A stretch of DNA of 64,000 bases from Chloroflexota bacterium (GTDB lineage Bacteria; Chloroflexota; Anaerolineae; Promineifilales; Promineifilaceae), in NCBI GenBank assembly GCA_017993775.1, contig JAGOMA010000008.1:1-64000 (forward strand). The letters are read 5' to 3'. Below are positions 25,413 to 32,492 of the stretch, piece by piece (position 1 is the stretch's first letter; the number at the start of each line of letters is the position of its first letter). Made by a program: the position numbers and the translations under genes. The notes under the pieces were generated by a model. The model saw nothing but the letters and a program-made list of their open reading frames with translations, ran no database searches and was not told the origin of the DNA.

Positions 25413-25435
25413 CGGTGAAATCACCTGTCCTGTTA

Positions 25436-25834
25436 TCAATCGCCTGATTTTTCAGCAACCTCCTCAAACTGGATTTTCGCCAACGCCTCCTTAAAGGCCG
25501 GACCGGGAGTAAAGCGCACGGAAACCCGTTTGACATTGCGTGAAGTGACCAGGTCGGGGGAATTGGAGCCTTCGCTGCTGATACTCAACTGAAACTTGCC
25601 AAAATCGCCCAGGTCTACAATCTCGCCCATCGCCAAATGCTTGGGGATAAGGGCCAACATATTAGCCAGGGCGGCGGCCATGTCGGCGTCACTGAGGGTC
25701 GAGCGGTCGGCGGCTTCGGCGGCCAGAGCGCGTTGATTCACGCGGCCGTTGGTTTGCAACGAAGGGTAAAACTTGCGTACGGCCTCCCGATTACTGGGAT
25801 TCACCTTCTCCACGACTTTATATTTTGCTGTCAT
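25436..25834 (-). CDS. HU-like DNA-binding protein
   Basis: 132 residues from ATG 25834 (GGAGGATACA upstream); the longer frame to 25900 lacks a binding site. MTAKYKVVEKVNPSNREAVRKFYPSLQTNGRVNQRALAAEAADRS and GEIVDLGDFGKFQLSISSEGSN match the HU-related family of histone-like proteins, including the loop-out DNA-binding arm region. It may bend DNA at the repeat array just downstream. It faces away from the wHTH gene across a 130-base divergent spacer. Confidence 0.8.
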   Translation of the reverse strand: MTAKYKVVEKVNPSNREAVRKFYPSLQTNGRVNQRALAAEAADRSTLSDADMAAALANMLALIPKHLAMGEIVDLGDFGKFQLSISSEGSNSPDLVTSRNVKRVSVRFTPGPAFKEALAKIQFEEVAEKSGD

Positions 25835-25965
25835 TGTATCCTCCACATGATGATATGTACTGCGCGGAAAACGCTGATTGGGTTGATGGCCTTCCGGCAA
25901 AAGAAAAATAGACTGTCGTTAAGATAATGAAGAGGGGGGACGCCTGACAATAGGATCATTGGGGG

Positions 25966-26147
25966 ATGGGGTGGGAGGCTACCAGTATCGAATTGTTGCA
26001 CATCGTCGTCGAGAACCCGGCGCCACCTTCTCCCATATTGGACAGCAAATTGACCGGTCTAAAACGACTGTGTCCAACTATGTACGCGAATTGGAACAGG
26101 ACGGCCGTTTGCAACGAAACGGCAGCGGGTGGCAGGTCCTATCATGA
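25966..26147 (+). pseudogene. Winged-helix DNA-binding protein, frameshifted
   Basis: ATG 25966 gives MGWEATSIELLHIVVENP in one frame. The continuing winged helix FSHIGQQIDRSKTTVSNYVRELEQDGRLQRNGSGWQVL is in the next frame, ending at 26147. One G missing from the GG at about 26016-26020 (a likely GGG) would fuse them into a normal ~60-residue wHTH. Stop overlaps the next gene's ATG (26144). Probable local regulator of the ATPase module; the break may be sequencing error. Confidence 0.65.
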
Positions 26148-26575
26148 AATCGCTAGGGCCAGTTCTCCTCTTACTCTGCCTGTGCCTGGCAGCGTTCAGC
26201 CTGATAGTCAGCAGCGTGGGCCAACACGCTGTTGATGCCTGGGCCGAACAGGCGGCGCAGCCACCCAGCGTCACCGATACCATCATGCAAAGCCGGCAAA
26301 CTCCGCCTGTTGAACCGGAGTACCGTCGCCACGGCGCCTGGTTTGGCGCGGGTTTGTTGGCTCTGGTGGTGTTGGTGATTGGGGCGATGTTTTTCATCAT
26401 GCACGGCGGGGCTGAGTTTTTGCGGCAGTGGCGCCTGGCGCGGAAACGGCCGTCACACCGCCAACACACCGCCCCCTATCTACCGAATACTGCCTGGACA
26501 CAAACCCCGTCGGTGCGGCAAGTGCGGTACCTTCCGGAGGTGGACGATGAACAAGTGGTTGATTCTCTCGATTAG
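26144..26575 (+). CDS. Small bitopic membrane protein, ATPase partner (left copy)
   Basis: 143 residues from ATG 26144: an N-terminal hydrophobic segment (signal anchor, residues ~5-25), an external part with SRQTPPVEPEYRRHGAWFG, then a second transmembrane helix GAGLLALVVLVIGAMFFIM and RQWRLARKRPS positive-inside motif and a Pro-rich tail. The product at 34016 shares the same plan (SRQTP, GAGLLAL, GAM, QWRL.RKRPS), so the two are paralogues. It overlaps the downstream ATPase by 29 bases. No known family. Confidence 0.65.
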   Translation: MKSLGPVLLLLCLCLAAFSLIVSSVGQHAVDAWAEQAAQPPSVTDTIMQSRQTPPVEPEYRRHGAWFGAGLLALVVLVIGAMFFIMHGGAEFLRQWRLARKRPSHRQHTAPYLPNTAWTQTPSVRQVRYLPEVDDEQVVDSLD

Positions 26576-28094
26576 CCTGTTACTCCTGACGGCTTGCGCC
26601 ACGCCACCTAACAGCGGCTATGTGCTGACGCCAAACGCGGCCGGAACCTTATCCGCCGCGGACGAAGCGCGCCGGCAGGCGGCCAATGCCGCCACCGCCC
26701 AATCGGCCGAAATGACTCGACAATCCGCGCAGGCTACACAACAAGTATTGATTGTGACCCAAACGGCCGTGATGATGGCTACAGGCACGGCGCAAAGCAT
26801 AGGTCAGGCCCAGACAGCAACGTCAGAATCCATCGCTGTCCGTGCCAGCGAGCAAGCCCTGGCCGCCGACGCCACCTTCTCAGCGATTGCCGCCAATGCC
26901 ACCGGAACGGCCGTGGCCCAAGTCGCCATCGCCGAGCAGCACATGGTTGAGGATGAGGCCCGGCGATTGGCGCTGCAGCGCGAAGCGGAAGCAGCGCAGC
27001 TGGCCTACCAACAGCAAATGAACCGCCTGAAACCCTATCTCTGGGCCGGTTTAGTGGGTGCATTGCTGCTTCTTGCCGGTGGGTTTGTCTATATGTTGTA
27101 CCAGCGCTCGCGCCCGATTACGGTGACTGATGCCCATGGGCCACGAGTCCTGGTTCCAGCCAACAGTTGGCAGGTGCTGCCCACCCGGTCACCACAACTG
27201 GCGCTGCCGGCGACGGTGGCGTCGGAAACGGCCGAATCGCCCATCCCGCTGCCGCCACTTGTCCTCGGACACATCCTCATTGCCGGCGAGACCGGCAGCG
27301 GTAAAAGCACCGCCTTGCTGGCGATTCTCAAACGCCGTCGGCAGGTGGTTGTACTCGACCCGCATAACACACCCGGCAGTTGGGGCAGCGCCCAGGTGAT
27401 TGGCGGCGGGCGGGATTTTGAGAGCATCGGCCGTTACATGCAGCAGATGCGTCTCATGCTCAGCCAGCGTTACAGTCAACGGGCACAGGGAATGGCGCAG
27501 TTTGAACCGCTAACTGTCGCCACCGATGAAATGCCGGCTATTGTCGCTGCCCTGGGCCGGGATGTGGATGATGTCTGGCGCGAATGGCTGCGGGAAGGGC
27601 GAAAGGTGGGCTTATTCTTCGTCGTGTCTACACAAAGTACGCGGGTCAGGACATTGGGGATTCGCGGCGAGGGCGACCTGCTGGAGAACTTCAGTTATGT
27701 GTTGATGCTGGGCAAGTTGGCCGCCAACCAATACCCTGACCTTGCGACCAGCATGGAATGGCCGGCTGTCTTGCGGACGATTCGCGGTGTTCGGCCGGTG
27801 CTGATTCCGCAGGAACGGCCGTCAACGGAAAACCGAACCTCGACCACACCACTCTTCATCGCCCCTGTTCCTCAGCCAACCGGCTTTGCCGACCCCAACA
27901 ATCTCACCGAAACCATACGGGAACGCATTCGCCAATTGGCGCGGGAACTGCCCAGTCAAGCGGCCGTGGAACGAGCCGTCTTTGGTTACAACGGCGGTGC
28001 AGCTTACCGCGCCGTGAAAGAAGTCCTTGATACGAGCGGTAATAACAACCGCTCTACGACGACCCACACCAACTCGCATTCTGCTCTACGGTAG
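26547..28094 (+). CDS. Lipoprotein-anchored FtsK/VirD4-like ATPase (left copy)
   Basis: 515 residues from ATG 26547 (GGAGG 6 bases before). The lipoprotein signal has lipobox LLTAC (14-18), then an Ala/Gln/Thr-rich coiled coil to about 155, one transmembrane helix (about 160-180, AGLVGALLLLAGGFVYML), then a cytoplasmic P-loop domain: Walker A GETGSGKST, Walker B-like TVATDEMPAI, and STQSTRVRTLG, as in FtsK/HerA/VirD4 translocases. The lipid anchor outside with the motor inside is unusual. Cargo unknown; DNA or protein export across the membrane is inferred. The neighbour encodes a small two-helix membrane protein. Confidence 0.8.
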   Translation: MNKWLILSISLLLLTACATPPNSGYVLTPNAAGTLSAADEARRQAANAATAQSAEMTRQSAQATQQVLIVTQTAVMMATGTAQSIGQAQTATSESIAVRASEQALAADATFSAIAANATGTAVAQVAIAEQHMVEDEARRLALQREAEAAQLAYQQQMNRLKPYLWAGLVGALLLLAGGFVYMLYQRSRPITVTDAHGPRVLVPANSWQVLPTRSPQLALPATVASETAESPIPLPPLVLGHILIAGETGSGKSTALLAILKRRRQVVVLDPHNTPGSWGSAQVIGGGRDFESIGRYMQQMRLMLSQRYSQRAQGMAQFEPLTVATDEMPAIVAALGRDVDDVWREWLREGRKVGLFFVVSTQSTRVRTLGIRGEGDLLENFSYVLMLGKLAANQYPDLATSMEWPAVLRTIRGVRPVLIPQERPSTENRTSTTPLFIAPVPQPTGFADPNNLTETIRERIRQLARELPSQAAVERAVFGYNGGAAYRAVKEVLDTSGNNNRSTTTHTNSHSALR

Positions 28095-28140
28095 TAGCGG
28101 TAGTAGTAGCGCTACACACCTGTAGAGGCTCTACCGGATT
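28095..28140. repeat. GTAGTAGC repeat cluster after the left ATPase gene
   Basis: GGTAGTAGCGGTAGTAGTAGCGCTACAC.. followed by GTAGAGGCTCTACC. Short GTAG direct repeats with flanking inverted segments. The same kind of GGTAGCA repeats follows the other ATPase gene (about 35970-36069), so the motif is linked to the module. Confidence 0.5.
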
Positions 28141-28207
28141 CAGGAACTGTTATTAACACAGCACGTGCTCCCCCCAACAATTCAAAAACATAAGGAGGCC
28201 ATTACCT

Positions 28208-28387
28208 ATGGCGAAATACACCTTTTTTCAAGGTCAAGTATTCGTGGATGAGAGCGCTTACGCGCCGATCCTCAAGAAACCCAAACAAGCGACAGAAATC
28301 TCAGTCTTATTGATGGTGCGGGAAACCGCCCCCAATCCCAAAAAGGAGAACAGAAGCAATGAACGACAAGAATCCGAATCAGAATAA
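28208..28387 (+). CDS. Small protein upstream of the serine recombinase
   Basis: 59 residues starting MAKYTFFQGQVFVDESAYAPI, with AAGGAGG 9 bases upstream, a strong site. It overlaps the recombinase start by 29 bases. Charged C-terminal half (KKENRSNERQESESE). No known domain; it could be a recombination-directionality factor or regulator, suggested only by position. Confidence 0.55.
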   Translation: MAKYTFFQGQVFVDESAYAPILKKPKQATEISVLLMVRETAPNPKKENRSNERQESESE

Positions 28388-30254
28388 ACGTATCCGATTT
28401 GCCATCTACACCCGGTATTCTTCAGAACTTCAGAATGACTTGAGCCTGGAGGCGCAGGAAGACCGCTGCCGCCGGACGATTGCCGAACGGGGTGGCGTGG
28501 TCGTTAACGTGTACAGCGATGGCGCGAAAACTGGCTGGAGCCTTGAACGGGAAGGGTTCATGAACCTGCGTCGCGCGGCCGAACGCGGCCGTTTCGACGC
28601 GGTGATGTTCTGGAAATTCGACCGGCTGGCACGAGATCATGACCATGCCGTGATGATAAAAATGTTGTTACGGCACGAATATGGCCTGAAGCTCTATTGC
28701 GTCGAAGGTTTTTCCGAAGATGAAAGCGACTCCCCCTATACTGCCATGATGGAGCAGATGCTCGCCGTCTTTTCAGCGTTCTATTCCAAGAACCTCAGCA
28801 GTGAGACCAAGCGAGGTAAGTATCAACGGGTGGCAAAAGGCGAATTCAACGGCAGCATTCCCCCATTAGGCTATCACCTGGTTACTCTGGCCAACAGAGA
28901 CGAAGAACGGCAGCCTGGACTGCACATCAATCTCCGGCAGGCGGCTGTTGTTCGTCGTGCCTTTCGCATGTATGCAACAGGGGAGCATAGCGATTTGACC
29001 ATCGCTCAATGGATGAACCGACGGCGCGTGATCCAGCAACTGCGGCAGGATAAACAACCCATCGGTAAAGACACCGTGCGCGACATACTGCAAAACCAGA
29101 TCTATACCGGTCGCGTTCCCTATGCGGAAACCCTCTACGCCGGAACGTTGGGGCAGGGCAAGAAATCAAACCGCCATCGCAAGCAGTGGTTTGAGGGCAA
29201 GCACCAGGGCTTTATTTCCGACGAGTTGTTTGAAAGATGCCAGGAAGTGCGTCAACACCTTACCCGGTTATGCAACGCCCCCATGACGGTACGAACCTAT
29301 GTATTACGGGACCGGGTTTACTGTGCCCGCTGTGTGGCCACCCGTCCCAAAGGGCTAGTGGATGTCAACTATGGCAAAATGCGCCCAGCCTGGGATCATC
29401 GTCGTGACAGAGGTCATTATCGCTGTATGGCGCGAGACAGAGGCTACCATCGTTGCGAACAAGGCTATGCAGCTACAGACAAGGTAGACGAGCAGGTGGT
29501 ACGCGCTTTGGTACAGGTGAAAATACCGGAAGGGTTCCAGGAACGGGTTGAGGAAGCGATCCGCAGCCGGGTTGAACATGCGGAAGCATTACGACGTATG
29601 GCGGAAATCGAGGAGGTTGTCAAACGAATAGACTTCAGTTGGGAGCAGGGGTTCCTGACGCCGGAGGATTACATCGGCAAGCGAAGCCAGTTACAGAAAG
29701 AGATTGACTCGCTGCGACCCGTAGATTATGACGATCTGGTCGAGGCGGCTGATTTGCTGGGGAACTTTCAATCTTACTGGGATGCTTGTGAAAACGTGCC
29801 GAAACCGGAAGAAGCGCGCCAGCAATTGTTGGCGAAGATTGTGGATCGAATCTTTGTCTACGATGATCGGGTCATCGCTATCGCCTTACATGGGGACTTT
29901 AGCATTGTCATTGACAATGAGACGGCGGCATCGGATGAAGTGATTGAGGGCTTGAGGGCAGAAATGAAAAAGGGTGCAAGTGAATCTGATTCAACTTGCA
30001 CCCGGAACGGGAGCGACGGGGATCGAACCCGCGATCTTCGGCTTGACAGGCAAATACTTTTACTGATCCTAAGCCAACCTGGCAGGAATTTTTATCGACG
30101 TTCAACGACGGCCGAAGAGTTCTTCTGCCAAATCGTCGCCATCACCCCTCCTTCGCCTGGCCGACATGGCCGCAGCGCTGGCTATCACACGCTCTTCAGC
30201 CACATCATTGTAATGAATTTGAGTTGTCCTTTCGTCAGTGTGCCCAGCAAGTAG
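28359..30254 (+). CDS. Large serine recombinase, reading through a tRNA fragment
   Basis: Resolvase domain at residues ~10-160: catalytic Ser in RYSSELQ, then SLEREGF, FWKFDRLARD. A recombinase domain (LGYHL, then IAQWMNRRRV) and a Cys-rich zinc ribbon-like segment (DRVYCARC, HYRCMARDRGYHRCEQG) and a C-terminal coiled coil complete a large serine integrase. From about residue 545 the frame runs over the tRNA-Asp fragment (giving GDRTRDLRLDR) and into the antisense of the tyrosine integrase, so the native C terminus ended near base 30000 or has been replaced. It probably mobilised the left element. Free of the palindrome over most of its length. Confidence 0.88.
   Translation: MNDKNPNQNKRIRFAIYTRYSSELQNDLSLEAQEDRCRRTIAERGGVVVNVYSDGAKTGWSLEREGFMNLRRAAERGRFDAVMFWKFDRLARDHDHAVMIKMLLRHEYGLKLYCVEGFSEDESDSPYTAMMEQMLAVFSAFYSKNLSSETKRGKYQRVAKGEFNGSIPPLGYHLVTLANRDEERQPGLHINLRQAAVVRRAFRMYATGEHSDLTIAQWMNRRRVIQQLRQDKQPIGKDTVRDILQNQIYTGRVPYAETLYAGTLGQGKKSNRHRKQWFEGKHQGFISDELFERCQEVRQHLTRLCNAPMTVRTYVLRDRVYCARCVATRPKGLVDVNYGKMRPAWDHRRDRGHYRCMARDRGYHRCEQGYAATDKVDEQVVRALVQVKIPEGFQERVEEAIRSRVEHAEALRRMAEIEEVVKRIDFSWEQGFLTPEDYIGKRSQLQKEIDSLRPVDYDDLVEAADLLGNFQSYWDACENVPKPEEARQQLLAKIVDRIFVYDDRVIAIALHGDFSIVIDNETAASDEVIEGLRAEMKKGASESDSTCTRNGSDGDRTRDLRLDRQILLLILSQPGRNFYRRSTTAEEFFCQIVAITPPSPGRHGRSAGYHTLFSHIIVMNLSCPFVSVPSK
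29966..30003 (-). terminator. Terminator beyond the tRNA-Asp 3' end
   Basis: GGGTGCAAGTGAAT and ATTCAACTTGCACCC form a 14-bp stem with one bulge and a 3-base loop; on the minus strand it is followed by TTTTTC. It could end both the integrase transcript and the tRNA gene. Confidence 0.8.
30008..30051 (-). tRNA. 3' fragment of tRNA-Asp, prophage attachment core
   Basis: Reads, on the minus strand, the anticodon loop CTGTCAA (anticodon GTC, Asp), 3' stem GCCGA, variable loop, T arm GCGGG-TTCGATC-CCCGT, and 3' acceptor strand CGCTCCC with discriminator G. CCA is not encoded. The 5' half is missing: the bases beyond 30051 do not pair in the anticodon stem. This is the direct-repeat scar of integration into tRNA-Asp; an intact copy should lie at the other end of the prophage. 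Confidence 0.88.
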
Positions 30255-31079
30255 CTGCCCAACTTTCCAGTCACCAGTTTGGGCAATAATGTCAGTAACG
30301 TCGCGTTTGCGCACCGCGTGAAAACGAAACGTAGGAACCCCCGCAAAATCACAAATCCGAACAAACGCGATATCAAGCGCGTCCACACGTAATCGCTCAC
30401 CAGTGCGAAGACTGCACCACAGGAAACTAGCATTCGATGGCATCAACTCCAGCCAACGGCGCAGCAGATCCGCAGTGTCATCAAAGAAGACAACCGGCTG
30501 TTGGCCGGTTTTTCCATTGGCTGAGGCACGATACGCAAAACCACCATCGACCATTTGCTCAGGTCGAATGAGGGCACGCTCAATATCACGTCGGCGTAGT
30601 CGCCACAATTCACCTCGACGTCGGGCTGAATCGATTGCCAGACTTACGAGTGCAGCATCACGAACATCACGGGGACTATATTTGCGGTGAGCTGCGAATC
30701 GCGGCAAAGCGTTTAATACCGTCTGAAAATCTTCTGCCGGCGCTGGCCGAGAATGGACAGGTCTGTAGCTATAACGGCGATCATTAGTCAACAACACATC
30801 AGCTGGATTCTCGGCGATCATACCGGCCGAAACGCACCAGGACCAAAACGCCCTAAATGTGGACTTGAATCCAGCTAACGAGCCAACGGCCAATCCCGCC
30901 TCCTCCAAATTGACAAAAAACCGATTAACATCGGCCCCGGAAATGGTCGCCAATTCCAGATCTCCCAACTCTTGTTGAAAACGGCCGAGACGCGTACTCA
31001 CAGAGGTGAGGTGTGCGGAAGACAGGTGGCGCGATTCCAGATGAGCTAAATACTCCGCTATAGCTTTGCTTAATTTCAT
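30102..31079 (-). CDS. int: Tyrosine integrase of the prophage
   Basis: 325 residues: an N-terminal SAM-like core-binding domain (1-100) and a catalytic domain with Arg153-155 in SARRRGEL, Lys190 in ANGKTG, His254 and Arg257 in HAVRKRD, His280 in LLAGHTDE and Tyr290 in IHYND. It reads toward the tRNA-Asp fragment 50 bases downstream, the usual integrase-att arrangement. Catalyses integration and excision at tRNA-Asp (inferred from position). Confidence 0.92.
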   Translation of the reverse strand: MKLSKAIAEYLAHLESRHLSSAHLTSVSTRLGRFQQELGDLELATISGADVNRFFVNLEEAGLAVGSLAGFKSTFRAFWSWCVSAGMIAENPADVLLTNDRRYSYRPVHSRPAPAEDFQTVLNALPRFAAHRKYSPRDVRDAALVSLAIDSARRRGELWRLRRRDIERALIRPEQMVDGGFAYRASANGKTGQQPVVFFDDTADLLRRWLELMPSNASFLWCSLRTGERLRVDALDIAFVRICDFAGVPTFRFHAVRKRDVTDIIAQTGDWKVGQLLAGHTDERTTQIHYNDVAEERVIASAAAMSARRRRGDGDDLAEELFGRR

Positions 31080-31310
31080 GAGAACTCCTTTGTATGTGTC
31101 TACTACGTTAGATGTGTCAAAGCTTGCTCAAAGGCACGCCAATTTTACCAAACGGAAAGGCGGTAAATGTTAACAGTTTGTTATCCACCTTGCTTAACAA
31201 CGTCAGGCATTACGAGTAGAGAGGTTGTCACAATCGCTCTGGCTCGTTTCTTTTTTACCATTGGTAGCAGTCCCTCACGCTACCACCACGATTATACGGA
31301 GGAAAACATT
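31080..31310. other. Divergent spacer between integrase and early genes
   Basis: 231 bases, AT-richer than the genes. No repressor gene lies beside it and no recognisable symmetric operator, apart from the inverted GGTAGC...GCTACC at 31263-31285. Both the integrase and early promoters must be here. No clear -35/-10 pair stands out. Confidence 0.4.
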
Positions 31311-31622
31311 ATGAATTCTTTGGGGAACATTTCGGGCATCAATTGGGATGCAATTTGGGTCACAAGCGCTGCCCTACTCGGATTCGGCACGCTTTACAAC
31401 TATCTGGTGCTGCATCTCTCGCGGCGTGGTCACAACGACGGTTACACCTGGTTGTTGGTGGTGATCGGCGTTGGCATCACCATTTTGGCCGCAGGCTTCA
31501 CCATCGGCTGGACGGCCGTGATCTTGCTGGGGATTTACTTTGCTGCCAGCGGGTTGCCAATGGCTATCGGTGACATTTACCGACATATCCTGGCACGGCG
31601 GGCGGAGCGAGGGAATGACTAA
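31311..31622 (+). CDS. Small membrane protein, first plus-strand prophage gene
   Basis: 103 residues from ATG 31311 with GGAGG 8 bases before. About three hydrophobic helices: IWVTSAALLGFGTLYNYLVL, GYTWLLVVIGVGITILAAGFTIGW, AVILLGIYFAASGLPM. It has a positively charged tail. No family recognised. It is preceded by a 230-base divergent spacer between integrase and early genes. A GGTAGCAGT...ACGCTACC segment at 31263-31285 lies in its leader. Confidence 0.6.
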   Translation: MNSLGNISGINWDAIWVTSAALLGFGTLYNYLVLHLSRRGHNDGYTWLLVVIGVGITILAAGFTIGWTAVILLGIYFAASGLPMAIGDIYRHILARRAERGND

Positions 31623-31839
31623 GCCCAGGGAATGGCCCAATGCAATGCGGTTGTATCGTGACCGGGCTGCCGAAGAAACCAATGATGCAGCGCGTTCGTT
31701 GGACCGACTCATCTACCGCGTGGAACGCGGAGAGTTTACCAGGGCTGGATTGGAAAGGGATTTATTGGACGTTAGCCGTCGCCTGCATGTGGCCTTACGT
31801 CACCTGGAGGCAGCGGGAGCAGAAACGGAACCGGAATGA
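31615..31839 (+). CDS. Small helical phage protein
   Basis: 74 residues (MTKPREWPNAM start), overlapping the previous stop by 8 bases. Charged helices (AAEETNDAARSLDRLIYRVERGEFTRAGLERDLLDVSRRLHVALRHLEAAG) and no membrane segment. Typical of small early phage proteins. Unknown function. Confidence 0.55.
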   Translation: MTKPREWPNAMRLYRDRAAEETNDAARSLDRLIYRVERGEFTRAGLERDLLDVSRRLHVALRHLEAAGAETEPE

Positions 31840-31875
31840 GACCCCCAAACTGCTTATTAGGAATAGGTACGACGA

Positions 31876-32232
31876 GTGAGTGAACACGATGAACAAGCCG
31901 CCCTTATGGGCTGGGCAATTTTACAAACCGGCGTCTGGCCGGAGCTGCGGCTGCTCTTCGCCATCCCCAACGGCGGCCATCGCCACAAGGCCGTGGCCGC
32001 CAAAATGGTCGCCGAGGGCGTAAAGCGCGGCGTCCCCGACGTCTGCCTGCCGGTCCCACGCGGCGACCACCACGGCCTGTACATCGAAATGAAGTACGGC
32101 CGTAATGGCACATCGCCCGATCAGGACGCCTGGCTGGAAGCGCTGGCCGGGCAAGGCTACAAAACGGCCGTGTGCTACTCGTTTGAAGCCGCCCAACGCG
32201 TCATCACAGAATACCTGGGAGAGCAATCTTGA
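31876..32232 (+). CDS. VRR-NUC domain nuclease
   Basis: 118 residues from GTG 31876. Matches the VRR-NUC family of phage and repair nucleases: EQAALMGWAILQ, LRLLFAIPNGGHRHKAVAAKM, EGVKRGVPDVCLPVPRG, the PD-(D/E)XK metal site PD..(20)..IEMKYG, then SPDQDAWLEALAGQGYKTAVCYS. Members act as Holliday junction or flap nucleases during phage replication or recombination. Stop overlaps the next TTG start. Confidence 0.88.
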   Translation: MSEHDEQAALMGWAILQTGVWPELRLLFAIPNGGHRHKAVAAKMVAEGVKRGVPDVCLPVPRGDHHGLYIEMKYGRNGTSPDQDAWLEALAGQGYKTAVCYSFEAAQRVITEYLGEQS

Positions 32233-32492
32233 GAAAACCCGCTACACCACGCCTGCCAGTTGCGCCGCCGCCGGCCGTACAGGAATGTGCGCCTGAAGCA
32301 CACCCCTGTACAGCGGCCGACCCTTACCGGCAGCAGCTCATAGACGATGAACGATTAACCCTCATGCACACCAGAATCTACGACCACTGGCGGCCACGTG
32401 TTGGCGCGCCAACAGCTTACGCCCTGGCCCGCGTCGCCTGGAGCGACAACGCCACCTACCAACGCCTGAAGCAGGAGGCGAGGGTCTCATGA
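32229..32492 (+). CDS. Small hypothetical phage protein
   Basis: 87 residues from TTG 32229, overlapping the VRR-NUC stop. Pro-rich N terminus, a helical C terminus (DDERLTLMHTRIYDHWRPRV..TAYALARVAWSDNATYQRLKQEAR). The 16-bp palindrome TGTTGGCGCGCCAACA lies inside the gene (32399-32414). Stop overlaps the initiator start by 4 bases. Confidence 0.5.
   Translation: MRKPATPRLPVAPPPAVQECAPEAHPCTAADPYRQQLIDDERLTLMHTRIYDHWRPRVGAPTAYALARVAWSDNATYQRLKQEARVS

Noticed and set aside
30010..30254. C-terminal tail of the serine recombinase as native protein
   Set aside because: It translates the tRNA fragment and the antisense of the integrase, so it is a read-through artefact.
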